Below, one piece after another: positions 1 to 12,719 of a stretch of DNA of 64,000 nucleotides. How positions within the stretch are numbered: position 1 is the stretch's first letter; each line of letters opens with the position of its first letter. The notes below the pieces were generated by a model. It was not told the origin of the DNA, did not search any database, and worked only from the letters and a program-made list of their open reading frames with translations. The position numbers were made by a program, and so were the translations under genes. The DNA comes from Datura wrightii (lineage: Eukaryota; Streptophyta; Magnoliopsida; Solanales; Solanaceae): positions 152,595,001 to 152,659,000 of the forward strand of contig JASDFA010000003.1 in assembly GCA_035772735.1 (NCBI GenBank), given 5' to 3'.

Positions 1-3000
1 GATTAACTATTTTCTAAATTAAACTAATGCTAATTATCTATTTAGACGATAAAATCTAAAGATATATTTATTAATAAGTAAACTAAAAAATAATTAAAAA
101 AACTAATGAAAACTTAACCAAATGAAGAATAATATTGAGTAATCATAATTGATTCTCTAGCAATCATGTTGAGTAATCACTTGAACTGACTTTGATTTAT
201 TATCGAGTTATTAGTTGCAGGTTGATATCACTTATTGAGCATCTTCAATAACTCTTAAGATTACACGACTATCCATATCGTCTATATTCCTATGGTTGTC
301 GGATCATAGTGAAGAACATGTATATTTCTTTTGTATCAACTGAGTAATGCTAAATGGCATATTTCAATCTTCATTAGCGAAATGATTCCCTTTCCTATGA
401 CAGTCATGAACAAACTCTACTTCTTCTTATTGCGCTCACAATTTTCCAACTCAAGTTCAATTAACGAGCCACAAATACTATTTGAAAGGTTATCAAATAA
501 TCGAATAATTAGTATCAAGAAAAAGTAAATAACTAAACGAGCCATAGCACGACGATAACTATGTTAACAAGTTAATTAAGTTCATACAACAACAATGATG
601 TAGCTGCCTAATCTTAGAATAAGAAGTTTAGCTCCACATAAACATGATGTAAATACAATAAATTTTCAAAGAAAAATGTAAAAAATAAATAATATGAAGA
701 AGAAAGATGAAACCAAAATTTTTTTTGCCTCCATGGTGGCTTATAGCTTTTTTCAATCAAAAGTTGCTATCGCAGGTTAAAATTTGTCTTCCAGAATGTG
801 CTTAAGGACTATTCACAAGTATAAAAAAGTCCCACAGAAAATAAAATAGTTCTAAAACAAATCGAAAAATATTTTAAATCCAAAATTTGGACCTTGCAAT
901 GCAAAGCAGATCGCACTAATTTGCTCACAATTCTACTCGTGGCGCAAGGAAAATTACTACGTTGCTTTGTTGCTTTTTTTCTTCTGTCAGGTAAGTGTGT
1001 ACGGGTTATCTCTTTCCTTTATATATAATTTTATTCCTTTCATTGAGTTGCTGCTTAATTTTCTTATATAATTTTTTGCTTTTTATTATTTTTTATCTCA
1101 AATATTTTTAATTTTATAATTTTTTATTTTTACATAATAAAATATAATATTTAGAATAAAATAATATAATCAATCCTCAAAAGACTACAAAAGTACTAAA
1201 ATATGAGGTAAATAATGACTAAAATATGCGCATTTTTAGCCTAACATCACCATTCCACACTTAAACTCTTACTCGTCATCGAGCAAGGATTAAAGCTTAT
1301 CTCACTAAATCCAGCCTAGGAACACACCACTTTGGTTGATACAAAAATTAGACTATAGAACAACTGAAAACATCAAGTAAATATACCGCTCATCATGCAA
1401 GATATACAAGAAAACAACAAACCTCTAACCTCATGACCTCAGAGATGGACTCTAACTCATCAAATTTAAGCTCGCTCACCTACTCTATCAAAGAAAGCTA
1501 ATAACATCACCTATCATGAAATAAGTGTCTTCACAAGAAGAAATAATCCACACACTCAAATCGAATAAATGAATGTAATTAAGTACTAGGAATCAAAGAA
1601 CAGCTCTCGTGCTCACAAAAAAATACACATGTATGCATAAAGAATCATAGAATTGCCCATTATGTATATTTTCACTAATTAAGTGTGCTCGAATAAAATC
1701 AAATAGGACTTTAATGGGGTTGTAATGTTGGCTAGGAAATGGGTAGAAAAACTAATAATAGTGAGTTACACTTTTCTAAGAACTTTTGCACCTTTTAGGT
1801 TTATCACACATTAGTTTGTTCACTTTATTTTTCACCCCTCTTCATTACTTATTTCACTTGTAATTCTCATCATATCAAGAACATTTCAATCATGTTTTTT
1901 CTTTCAAGTATTTTTGTTCTCTCTCTTTTTTGCATGCCACATTCTTTCCACGAAGACCTTCTAATCACAAGTAACTATTATTAATCACCATGTAAATTTG
2001 ACTATCCCTTTCTTTAGATTTAATAATTATATCACAGTCTAAGCTACAGTACTTAAGAAAGAAGGATGTAAAAATTAAGAATTCAACAAAAAGATCAAGA
2101 CAAATATTTGGCTCACAAACGAAAGGCTAGAGGCTCAAAGGACTAACTAGTTGTAAAACATATGAAAGGCTAAAATTCACAAAACATATCAAAGATAGCC
2201 TGTTATAATATTCTATTAAGAGAAACACTTTTTATTTCACTTCAATAATATGCAGCACAAGTTCTAGACTAAGTCCAAAATATAGAATATAAGAAAAAAT
2301 TCCTCACCTCATATGACCCAAGTCTCAATCAAAATAGATCAATATAATCCGAGACATACAAGGTCATAGCGAACTATAAAATAAGAAAAATTATAAATAG
2401 AGTCCCTGCCCTGAGGCTATGTGTCAAAAAAGTACAACTTGAACTCAAATCTAAATATGCTAGCATCTAATCAAGTCAAAGGTTTTTCTTCTCTTCTCTC
2501 CCTACTACTCCTAAAAAAATTTAAAAAAAAAACAAAAATTAATCTTTAAAAAATAAAAATTACAAATATATATATATATAATTTAACGACTATAGTTCCC
2601 ACAAGACGGTCTTCATCCATTCACTGGAAAAAGTATCTACCAATGACTAAAACAAACTATTACTCGGTTCAATCTACATCCTTTGAAAAAGAATTGATGC
2701 ATAGAGAAAACTCCAGAGAGATTATTAACCATCTAAGAAAGTAGAACATAAAATCACACATTTTTCACCCCACACTTAAAATTGTGCACAATACTTAGTG
2801 CACACAAAAATAATACAAGGATAAAAGGACTTCGTGTAAGGCCAAAGGCTGAAGTATTAGCAGCTCATGGTTTGTCTTTGCATACTCCCAATGACTTTGT
2901 TTTCATGCTCAAACTCCTATAAAAAGAACTAAAAAAATTTACAAATTATAACTTAATAATATAAATTAAATAAAATAGAATAATAAAATTGGGTTTCCCC

Positions 3001-3203
3001 TCAAGATGTGTCTAAGTTAATGTCGTGGCACGACGTCGTCAACTTTTTCTCTACTTATTCTTTCACTTAGCTTTGAGGATATGAATCGTGCCCCTAATTT
3101 CTTTTCCAATTTTTTGCTCCGCTCAAGGGTCAGTGGTGTAAAATTAAAGGAAACCAAGCAATAGATATCACATCTTGCACTTCTTGGCACTTAAGTGAAG
3201 AAT
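1..3203. other. AT-rich gene-free stretch, probably old retroelement DNA
   Basis: No ORF here has recognisable protein similarity, and the composition is strongly AT-rich with short A/T runs and a small (ta)n tract near 2565-2580. Phrases such as the CACACTTAAACTCTTACTCG stretch near 1256 and the CGTGGCACGAC stretch near 3023 resemble non-coding parts of Solanaceae Gypsy elements as I remember them. I could not find LTR ends, a primer binding site or target-site duplications. The minus-strand ORF just to the right (3204-3886) would place this stretch downstream of it in the same derelict element. Treat as unclassified repeat DNA. Confidence 0.35.
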
Positions 3204-3886
3204 TTAATTTTTCGGTTCTGGCATAATAAATTCCAGAATATAGGCACATTGTTCCTTACTCTTATTAGACTCTCCTAATGGATCAAATGACTTGATTACT
3301 ATCTCACTATCTGAATACAATGTGATAAAATAATTAGAATGAGACTCAATGCGCACTAACTCATGAATTGTACTACTATTTGTATCCTTATATTCATACA
3401 CACTAGAGTCTTCAAAAATACTACTATCTACTTCCTCACATGACTCTAGTGTACACTTCTCAATAGTATTATCATCTATAAAAGTATGATCGAGTAGTTG
3501 GCCTTTCGGTTTTAGCTCCTCAATTTGTCTTATAAGTACCTTTTTGGCATCACACAACTCATCATTAAACTGCTAGGTGTTAAACACATCAATGTTTGCA
3601 TTTAAATCATTATCCAAGTTGTGAATACCCAAGCCAAATGTGTCAATCTCTTGTTCAAGCTCATGCCTTTCTTTTGTTAAGTGTTCATCTCATGGAGACC
3701 CCCATATTTCTCAAATAATTTTCTGTCAGGATCCATGTTATTAAAATCATAAATATTATTTGAATCATCATAATAAGGATTCGGAAAAGGATAACTAGAA
3801 AGTGAGAGACTATCTATATGGGGTGAAAACGATCTTGAGTAGGTGGATGAATGATGCGGAGACACGTGGAAAGGATAACCGGTCAT
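3204..3886 (-). pseudogene. Broken ORF of unknown function, likely retroelement-derived
   Basis: Reading the minus strand from 3886, the frame opens with MTGYPFHVSPHH, is Ser/Pro/Tyr-rich, and ends near 3677. A shift of one frame near 3680 picks up a continuous reading that starts EHLTKERHELEQEID and runs, with one in-frame TAG near 3571, into an acidic stretch containing EELKPKGQLLDHT and CTLESCEEVD, ending in MPEPKN at 3204. The two parts would make about 225 residues, so this is one decayed coding region with one frameshift and one stop. I do not recognise a domain. There is no in-frame stop between the first Met and the LTR edge only 27 bases upstream, so the reading frame may have been cut by the neighbouring element. 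Origin from a gag-like or accessory ORF of a Gypsy element is a guess. Confidence 0.45.
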
Positions 3887-3913
3887 AGTGGTCTGATAAA
3901 AAATATTGAATAA

Positions 3914-6115
3914 TGTCGCGCCCCATTTTTCCCCCTCGCGGGCAAAAGCGGGATTCGACGTCGAGGACTCTTAAGGGTGGAAAAGAAGAGTCGCCACCTA
4001 ACGAATTAAGGTGCGTTAGGGCACCATTCTAAGCTAATTTGTTACCTAAGTCAACCAGAGTTGGGTAAGGGCTTAAATTACCTCAAAAGGAAGGTGTTAG
4101 GCACCTTTCGAGGTCCACAAATGTGGTTCCCAGCCGTACTCATTAAATGGGGTATTAACTAAGTGATCACATAAAGTCGATGAATTATTAAACATAAATA
4201 GAATACTAACTTAAATACTAAATTAGCAGAAACTAAAATTAAAACTTAGTGGGATCAGGTTTTGACAAGGCTGAAAACGGGCCCAATTCGATACTACTCC
4301 CTTCTATTCTATTTTTAAAATCAAGATAGTTTGAAGAGAATAATATATATATATATATATGTATAACTTGAGGAAAAATCATTTTTTATAAAATCGTATA
4401 TATTATATATTTTAACAAAAAATTTTTTTTAGATGAAGATATATCAATATTTGAACATAACAATGATAATTTTAAAATATTTGAAGCTTCTTAGAAAAAA
4501 TGAATTTAGAAAAGATGGGAGTAATAGGTGTGCTTCATGCGTGAAGTCAGCAATAGCCGGTCTGTTTCATCATCTCCCGTCTACCCACTTAGTTAATTAT
4601 TATTGTTAAGCTTAAGCGATCTAGGTGGAAAAGACTAACGCCCTAACAAGTGTCTACCCGTCCCAATCCTAATATCCAAGAGGGGATGGACTACTAAATG
4701 GGATTTTGGGTTCTAAAATTCTTAGGCTTTGTTAAAGGACATTAATGTCAAACAAGTAAATTCAAACAAACAATTAACATTAAGGGGGTTTCAAATAGGC
4801 CTTTTTATTAAACCTATGATCATGATTTCTAGTGAATGTAGTCATGTTAAAATTTATCCTAAAGCCATGATGTCTAGTGCGTGTAAAACCTACTCATTAA
4901 AATAATTCCAGCAACAAATCATCAAAAATTACCCAAGTAAATTAATGTTGTAAAGAATAAAATAATTTAGGCATGATGTCTAAATGTCACCCTAAATTCG
5001 CATGAAATAAAATTGCTGCATTTTAAATTGAATTATTTAAGACCTATAGGCATGATTTCTATGTGTATCAAATCAAATTATTTTAATTCCTATAGGCATG
5101 ATTTCTAATAAAACAAATAAGACGATAAAATAAACGCCCCGCCCCCATAACCCCTTTCACTATTATCATAATTTTATTACAAACATTGCAAAGATGAAAA
5201 GAATGAATAATTACAACATTAAAATAATTAAAATAATTTTTTGGTAGCCTTCTTTCGTCCCGGAGATTCTTTGATGAAAGTCGGAATAAAATGAACCTGC
5301 TTAAATGTTAGTACAATCATAGATACAAGAATAATATTCTGATATTCTTAGTCATGAGTTTGACTAAACTTGGAAAAAATCACATTAAGAGCATATTAAA
5401 CATATAGTCACGAGAAGAAAACAATCAAAGAGATTAGCATAGTAAATGATAATCTGATAAAGGTAAATAAACTAACCGACAAATGCCAAAGTTGAAAGGA
5501 AAATCACGAATTAATAATGCAACAAAGCGCCTTGATTAGTACCCATCCTCAACGCGTCAAGGTCAAGAGAATTTCAAGAATTCCGAGCAGTGTGTGCATA
5601 GATGAGGTATAAAGGAGCCATAGAATTAAAGAGAGGAGCACAAGGCGGAAAAAATCCTCAGGAGCCAAGCAAATTTCGAGTGCTTATGTTAATAAAGGAA
5701 TAGCAATATTTGAATGTTAAAAAATAAAATTCTTTTTTCTAAAGAAGAGGTGGTCTCTTTCTAAGTCTCTTCTTGTTCTCTTTGGTTTGGGGTCTTCTAC
5801 CCCTTTTAAAGAAAGCTTAATTCAAAATCAAAACCAAAAGCTAAAAGCTAAAACACTTTTCCCTTAATTAACGGAACTAATTTGAAATAAAACCCTTGGG
5901 CCCTATCATTTCAAAATAAAGTGAAAAAAACAAAATAATTAACCATTATGAAAGCTAATAATTATGTTACCACTAATACAAAGTATCCTATGATAGTAAT
6001 CATTTTGTCACCACTACACAAATAAATAATAATAATAACAATAATGATAATGACAATAATAATAAAAATGATAATAATGATAAAGACAACAATAATAATA
6101 ATAATAATAATAATC

Positions 6116-6156
<41 letters not shown>

Positions 6157-8297
6157 CAAACAAACAACAATAACAACAATATTCCTACTACCACAATATA
6201 GTAGATTAGTAGTAACAACAAACCCTTATTTACTATAATTAGCATATATGTATATTTATAATTTTCTAACTTTCAAGTAAAACAGAAAAACACTAGAGCA
6301 ATAACAGTAAATTTCTAATTAGATGGCAAGACAAATGATTAAACATATACTCTAAAGATACTGATTTTTTTCTTTTTCCAAACGTATTAAGTTGGATTAA
6401 ACAAAATTCATATTGCATACATATAAACAAAACAAAAGCCGTACAAAATAATTAATCAATGAAACAAGCATATATGATCCACGTACATAAAATAAAACAA
6501 GCATATTAATCAATTGTATAATTAAATAATTAACAGACAATCAATGTATATAAAAATGAAACAAAAGGCAGAATGATATATTAGACATATATTATGAAAC
6601 AGCAAGGATAACTGTATATACTATTTACATACATATATTATACTATATAAATATTATACTATATTATATATTATACTATACTATATATACTATATTATAT
6701 ATATTATAAATATTATAAATATTCACATACAAATGAAAAAGAAAGTAAAACAATATTACTCTATATATATACATATATTATATATTATTTTATATATACA
6801 TCTATTTTATATATTATTGTATACACATAACCATCATATCTATAATATATACACATTATATATTATCACATATATAAAATGAAACAACACATATCATATA
6901 TATATCCTACGCGTATTTATCATATATTATACTATATATATTTATTATATATATTTATCATATATAGATAGACAGAAAAGAAAAACAGTAGATAACTATA
7001 CACACATATATATCTATATTATATATTACATATTATGCCTATATTATATCATATATACTGATATACCTAGGTTATACATATTATATACATATTATATACA
7101 TATATATATATATAACAATAAACAGCAAAACAAAAATAAAATAAAAATAAAATAAATAATAAATGAATAAATAATTTACGGACAGATATGAGATCTGTCC
7201 GATCGGACTGTGACCGGAGCGACGGGAATTTTCCGGCGGCTATTCGGCGGTCGTTTTTTTTTATTTAGCGAGAAGAGAGGGAGGAGAGGAAAAAGTGGAT
7301 GGTGGCGGCTTTGTTGTTCGGCCGGAATTAATGGAGATTATGGTGGTGGCCGGCGATGGGAAGAGGGAAGAGGGAGATCGCCGGAGGTTATGGAGGTTGG
7401 GAGAAGAGGAAGATGAAGCTTCGTCGGCGGCAGCTTGGTAGTGTTGTTGTTCGCCGGAAGTTATGGAGGTTTGGTATTTTTCCGGCGGTAGTTGTTTGGC
7501 CGGCCGGAGATGAGAGGGAGAAAGAGAGGAAGATGGAAAAGAAGGGGAGAAGATGATGCGACGCCGGCGGATTTGGGGAGGGAAGGTCGGCGTTAATGGT
7601 GGAAAGGGAGAGGAGAAGAAAGAGAAGAGAGAGGAAGGAGGTAGGTGAAGGAGATTCGCCGGAAAAAATGGAGTTGGTTTCGTTGCCGGCGTTAATGGAG
7701 GTTTCGCCGGAAAAAAAATAAGGGAAGGGAGAGAGGAAGATGAAGGAGATGGAGAGAAGAGGAGAGAACCCGACGCGAGGGAGAGGGAGGAGCTTCGCCG
7801 GAAGTTATGGAAGGCGGAGGGAAGTTGGTTTCGTTGCCGGCGTTAATGGAGGTTGATGGCCGGAGGTATGGAGGTCCGCCGGAAAAAATAAGGGAAGGGA
7901 GAGAGGAAGATGAAGGAGATGGAGAGAAGAGGGAAGAATGGGAATGGGAAAAATTTAGAGAGAGAGAGAGAGAGAGTGTGGAGTAGATGGGAGAATGGAG
8001 AATGAAGAATGAAAGTTAGATTAGGGTTTTGGGGGTAGGTGAGGTAAATAAGGAAGTTAGGTGGGATTTAATCTGGACCGTTAGATTAGATGAAATGGAC
8101 GGCTAGGATTTAATTAGATTTTTGGGCGGATCATGGGTCAAACGGATAGTGGGTTAATGGAGCGGATCTAGATGGATTTGGTTAAACGGGTTGGGAATTA
8201 ATTTGGATGGAAATTGTTTGCATAAAATATATAAACAAATATATACATATATAAGCAGCATATTGAAGCGCAGGTCGGTCAAAATTGGGTGTCAACA
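3914..8297 (-). repeat. 3' LTR of the LARD-like element
   Basis: This 4384-bp copy is nearly identical to 12720-17097. It contains a long AAT/TAA microsatellite (about 6020-6155), a TA-rich block (about 6590-7130) and a strongly strand-asymmetric GA-rich, CCGG-containing block (about 7210-8000; pyrimidine-rich on the element's coding strand). A small inverted repeat, GGACAGAT...ATCTGTCC, sits at about 7181-7200. Several short ORFs fall in these simple blocks and appear identically in both LTRs; they look like composition artefacts, not genes. Confidence 0.9.
6020..6155. repeat. (AAT)n microsatellite in the left LTR
   Basis: A run of AAT/TAA trinucleotides with interruptions, the longest clean stretch being about 6117-6154. 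The same tract occurs at about 14820-14955 in the other LTR with no length change that I can see, which agrees with a very recent insertion since such tracts mutate quickly. Confidence 0.9.
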
Positions 8298-8315
8298 GCT
8301 GCCCCTTCTTTGCTC
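8298..8315 (-). other. Polypurine tract of the LARD-like element
   Basis: Read on the minus strand, the bases just before the TGTTGACAC LTR start are GAGCAAAGAAGGGGCAGC, purine-rich as expected for the plus-strand primer of reverse transcription. The position directly against the 3' LTR supports the minus-strand orientation. Confidence 0.65.
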
Positions 8316-8827
8316 GGGAATGAAGGATGAATTGTCGAGCAAAGAACGTTGACTTAGTAGCCAATTTTGTCCGACCGAAGGACAAATTTCGGTAGGGCGA
8401 AGTAAAAGGAAAGAAAGTCATGAGGATATCGCGACCGAGACTTCAGTTTCAAGTTGCCTACATATCTCGGGTTTCACGAAAATCAGGCCGCGTGTAGTTC
8501 TGGATTAGGGACGGACAAGATCCCTAAAATTTATAACACGAGGCTTGAATAAGGGTAGGTAGCACGAATCGACACGATTTAGAATGCGTTGTGACAATAA
8601 ACAGGCGGGAGTACTGTTCAAAAGAAGATAGTAGGAAGGTACTAATCATTCGTAGCTCGTGATTTCTTCGATGTTCACGTAAACAACTAAAGCATGTGCA
8701 TCACATATTTTCATAAGATAACGGATGCAAAATTTAAACATGATGCACGTTCCCTTTAGACAATGAAAGTTTGTTTAGAGATAATGGATTATGTCTCTAA
8801 ACCATGATGTCTTGGGCCATGAAAAAA

Positions 8828-9345
8828 CAATTTCCTTAGGCCATGAAATGATGTCTGCAGGCCATGGAAAATGACGCCTTTAGACTATGACGCCTTAGGA
8901 CATGATACGCAGAAAATAAATTCCCTAGGCCATGAAATGATGTCCGCAGGCCATGAAAATGATGCCTTTAGACTATGACGCCTGAGGGCATGATAAGCAG
9001 AAAATAAATTCCCTAGGCCATGAAATGATGTCCGCAGGCCATGAAAATGATGCCTTTAGACTATGACGCCTGAGGGCATGATAAGCGGAAAATAAATTTC
9101 CTAGGCCATGAAATGATGTCTGCAGGCCATGAAAAATGACGCCTTTAGACTATGACGCCTTAGGGCATGATAAGCAGAAAATAAATTCCCTAGGCCATGA
9201 AATGATGTCCGCAGGCCATGAAAAATGATGCCTTTAGACTATGACGCCTGAGGGCATGATAAGCTGTAAAGTAAATCCTCAGGCTATGAAATGATGTCTG
9301 CAGGCCATGAAACGATGCCTTTAGACTATGATGCCTCCGGACGAG
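8828..9345. repeat. 88-bp tandem array inside the LARD-like element
   Basis: About six copies of an 88-89 bp unit. The marker TTCCCTAGGCC (or close variants) recurs at about 8832, 8921, 9009, 9097, 9186 and 9275. Each unit contains several GGCCATGAAA / GACTATGACGCC phrases, so it is itself built from shorter related pieces. The last copy has diverged. No protein reading makes sense across it. Confidence 0.9.
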
Positions 9346-9419
9346 TGGAAGAAATGCTTATTCAAAGAAAGTAAATTGTTTGAGGGTTTCAATAATTCAA
9401 ATAAGAGCTCTAGGTTATT

Positions 9420-10690
9420 CGGGCTCAGATGCGAATAACTGATTCAAAAATGCATAAGCGGGCTTAAAATGCAAACAACGGGTTCAAATGCATAAACGGG
9501 CTTAAAATGCAAATATCGGGCTCAGATGCATACATCAAAATGTATATCACGGGCTCGGATGCATATATGGATGTATATCAGGGCTCCAATGCATATGCAG
9601 AATGTATATCCGGGCTCAGATGCATACGTAAAAGTAAATACGGGCTCAAATACTTAGATAAAGTGTATATGGCTTCACCTCAAGATGCATACGTAAAAAT
9701 AAATTCGGGCTCAAATGCATACGTAAAGTCTATATCACGGGCTCAAGATGCATATGCAAAAATGTATATCAAGGGCTCAAGATGCATACGTAAAAATAAA
9801 TCTGGGCTCAAATGCATACGTAAAAATAAATTCGGGCTCAAAATGCATAAATTATATATCACGGGCTCAGAATGCATATGCAAAATGTATAACAAGGGCT
9901 CAAGATGCATACGTCAAAATGTATATCACGGGCTCGGATGCATATATGGATGTATATCAGGGCTCCAACGCATATGCAGAATGTATATCCGGGCTCAGAT
10001 GCATACGTAAAAGTAAATACGGGCTCAAATGCATAGATAAAGCATATATCACGGGCTCAAGATGCATACGTAAAATAAATTCGGGCTCAAATGCATACGT
10101 AAAGTCTATATCACGGGCTCAAGATGCATATGCAAAAATGTATATCAAGGGCTCAAGATGCATACGTAAAAATAAATCTGGGCTCAAATGCATACGTAAA
10201 AATAAATTCGGGCTCAAAATGCATAAATTATATATCACGGGCTCAGAATGCATATGCAAAATGTATAACAAGGGCTCAATATGCATACGTCAAAATGTAT
10301 ATCACGGGCTCGGATGCATAAATAAATTTGGGCTCAAATGCATATGCAAATGTATATCAAGGGCTCAAATGCATATGCGAATGTATATCAAGGGCTCAAG
10401 ATGCATACGTAAAAATAAATCTGGGCTCAAATGCATACGTAAAAATAAATTCGGGCTCAAAATGCATAAATTATATATCACGGGCTCAGAATGCATATGC
10501 AAAATGTATAACAAGGGCTCAATATGCATACGTCAAAATGTATATCACGGGCTCGGATGCATAAATAAATTTGGGCTCAAATGCATATGCAAATGTATAT
10601 CAAGGGCTCAAATGCATATGCGAATGTATATCTAGGCTCACGTGTATGTATATACAAATAAATGTCACGAGCTAAAATGTATACAAATAA
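9420..10690. repeat. Tandem array of ~30-bp GGGCTC...ATGCAT units with higher-order copies
   Basis: Dozens of units of about 28-36 bp built on CGGGCTCAAATGCATACGTA, with variable spacers (AAAATAAATT, TGTATATCA). Blocks of several units are duplicated: the AAATCTGGG marker occurs at about 9798, 10174 and 10417, giving higher-order offsets of 376 and 243 bp. The array reads open for up to 295 codons in one frame only because the unit lacks stops there, and the translations (repeats such as GSNAY, ISRAQ) are just the DNA repeat. The unit carries ATGCAT and GCATATGC palindromes. Such arrays are known in interiors of Ogre/Tat-type elements and can seed satellite DNA. Confidence 0.9.
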
Positions 10691-12698
10691 ATGTTACGGC
10701 TCATAATGCGATACAGGCTTCGAAATGCACACAAATGCATGCATTAAATGTATATCATTGGTTTGATATGAAACCGAATGCTCTGAGGATAGCAAGATAA
10801 TAGACAGACGTAAGAAAGAGTGACTTAGCTCTATGTTGCCTTCTGACACGGCCTTTTCTATCTCCATCTTGCATTTCTGTTATTTCTGCGTTCAAAGAAA
10901 GTTTGTTAGTTCGAAAAAGGGGAGGTTGATCTGTGTATTCATCTCGTGGCCTTCCTCTGCCTGTTGTTACACTCTGTCCAGGCGTACGCTCGGGCACATA
11001 GTTTAGACAAAAGCTGAATAATTTAGTAAGAGTAAAGTAAAACATAGAAAAGACTTGAGTTAAATCATGGGCCATGGCATATTTTAAAACCGTACGACGT
11101 CCTTTTTGTAAATCGGAACCTCGTGTTGACTTAGTTTGATGAAATTTTGAGATCCTTCTCAAAATTTCTGCCCCAGTGTAGGAGATTGAGACCTGAAGAA
11201 ATTCAGATGATGATGGAGAAAGATTTTGGATATGATGAGAAAGAAATTTTTTATTTGATTGAGACCGAACCCAAAATGGGCTGCCTACGTATCCAAAAGG
11301 AATCAGGTCAGACGTAGTTCGCAATCATCTATGTGATGGATGACCGGAGCAGTCTCGATATAAATGGGCTTAGGGTATGATCTCTTGAAACGTGAGACAT
11401 GTTGGATGTAACTGTATGAGGTAAATAATGAAACATGGTGGGCGATTTTTTGCGGTATGGCTTGATTTGAATGAGTTGCATATGTATTATGCGAATGTTG
11501 ATTTTGAGGAAGGGAGTAGGCATGACGAAGATTGTTTTGAGGATATAAGGTTGATGGTATGTCGGAGGAAAACTTATGAAAGTGATGCGAGGCTTGATAG
11601 AAGCATGATTTTAGGAAGGGGACCAAAATAAATAATAAACAGAAAAATTGAAGCGTGATGTACTCGATGAAAAACACATTAAATACATTTCACATGGTAA
11701 ATAAAAAAAATTAAACACGTTTATACGTCTTCCTGATTTGGGGGCCTCTTTTATGCCAGAGGTAGGCCTAACGAATTTAAAAGAACTTGTTATTAAATAT
11801 TGTCATTTTGCTCCCAAAATAAACCCCAAAAAATAAACTTTATTATTATATGAGATTACAAGAATTACAATAAAGCAGTAAATCTTAAAAACATCCTCGT
11901 CTGCATCCAACTTCTTCGAATCTTCTAATACTTTGTTGAAATGGTGGCGATCTTCTAAATTCGACCACCAAGCTAACCATGCCGAATCTTGGATACGAAG
12001 TTGGGAGACTCATTGTGCCTGCAATAAAAGAAAGGTTAGGCTATCCTACCCACCCGGGAGCACATTGACGATATTTTAAACAAAATTCTCTTAAGATGCA
12101 CACAATTCATGAATCGTCTTTTATCGGGATTAAAAGTGATCCCTTAAGACTTAGGGCAAGTTCCTATTTAATCTTGACGTACCATGGACGTCGCGATTTT
12201 TCTAAGTTTTTAAAGGATGTGCATGCCTTACTAAAAGCATACACGGTTAAGTTCTAGGAATAAGAGTGGGTATGACACGGTTCCCTCGAGCGGACAACTC
12301 GAGAGTGAGGAAGCTTGTGACCGTCGACGCACCGCTGATCGACCAAATCACAAACAATCCTCGAGGTGTTTTAAACTGGTGAACGGCCGTGAAACCACGC
12401 AACCGTATTGTGTGTGAAAGTGTGAATTTCCCAAGTGGGGGAAGTATGAACGATATGCCAATTAAAAAGTACAACACATTTTTTTTTCAAATAATAATCG
12501 AAAATTACAAAAAATAGAAAATAAATAATAACTAGTAACTGAGAGACAAAAAGAAAAACGGTTAGTAACTTCATGACAAAATAATATAAAGAACCATATA
12601 AATATTGATAGGAATTAGTGAAGATAAAAATATAGAACCCACAATCAAAATATAAAGAAAACCCCTTTTAATGAACACGTAATGGTTAAAGCCTAATA
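10691..12698 (-). other. Non-coding interior of the LARD-like element
   Basis: No gag, protease, reverse transcriptase or integrase motif in any frame. A minus-strand ORF at 10755-11324 (189 codons) has no recognisable domain. At 11279-11320 it overlaps the phrase GGCTGCCTACGTATCC...AATCAGG...GTAGTTC, a conserved non-coding phrase of Ogre/Tat elements as I recall it, so I do not call the ORF a gene. A related copy of the phrase lies at 8453-8500. Other ORFs here (11303-11677, 11428-11631, 12247-12477) overlap each other on both strands and look like chance. Confidence 0.6.
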
Positions 12699-12716
12699 TC
12701 CCCAGCGGAGTCGCCA
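12699..12716 (-). other. Primer binding site (tRNA-Arg type)
   Basis: On the minus strand the bases three positions after the 5' LTR end read TGGCGACTCCGCTGGGGA, starting with the TGG that pairs with a tRNA CCA end. From memory, this matches the tRNA-Arg site used by Ogre elements. It fixes the right-hand copy as the 5' LTR. Confidence 0.8.
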
Positions 12717-12719
12717 TTC

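Noticed and set aside
5962..6238. Poly-Ile ORFs on both strands (also at 14762-15038)
   Set aside because: They are the AAT/TAA microsatellite translated; both strands are open for the same trivial reason.
7181..7200. GGACAGAT/ATCTGTCC inverted repeat as a terminator or operator
   Set aside because: Plant LTR DNA; an 8-bp palindrome is not evidence for function. Mentioned only as a structural detail.
7210..7556. Arg/Gly-rich ORFs in the GA-rich block (also at 16010-16356)
   Set aside because: Low-complexity purine-rich LTR DNA; overlapping frames both open, no domain.
8020..8036. TTAGGGTTTTGGGGG, telomere-like
   Set aside because: Single short occurrence in the LTR, not a tandem TTTAGGG array.
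9507..10635. Open frames of 167 and 295 codons across the GGGCTC array
   Set aside because: The translation is only the DNA repeat read through, frames overlap each other, and the codons repeat with the array; no start context or domain.
10755..11324. 189-codon minus-strand ORF in the LARD-like interior
   Set aside because: No recognisable domain; it overlaps a conserved non-coding phrase of Ogre/Tat elements. Could be reconsidered if conserved as a protein in other copies.
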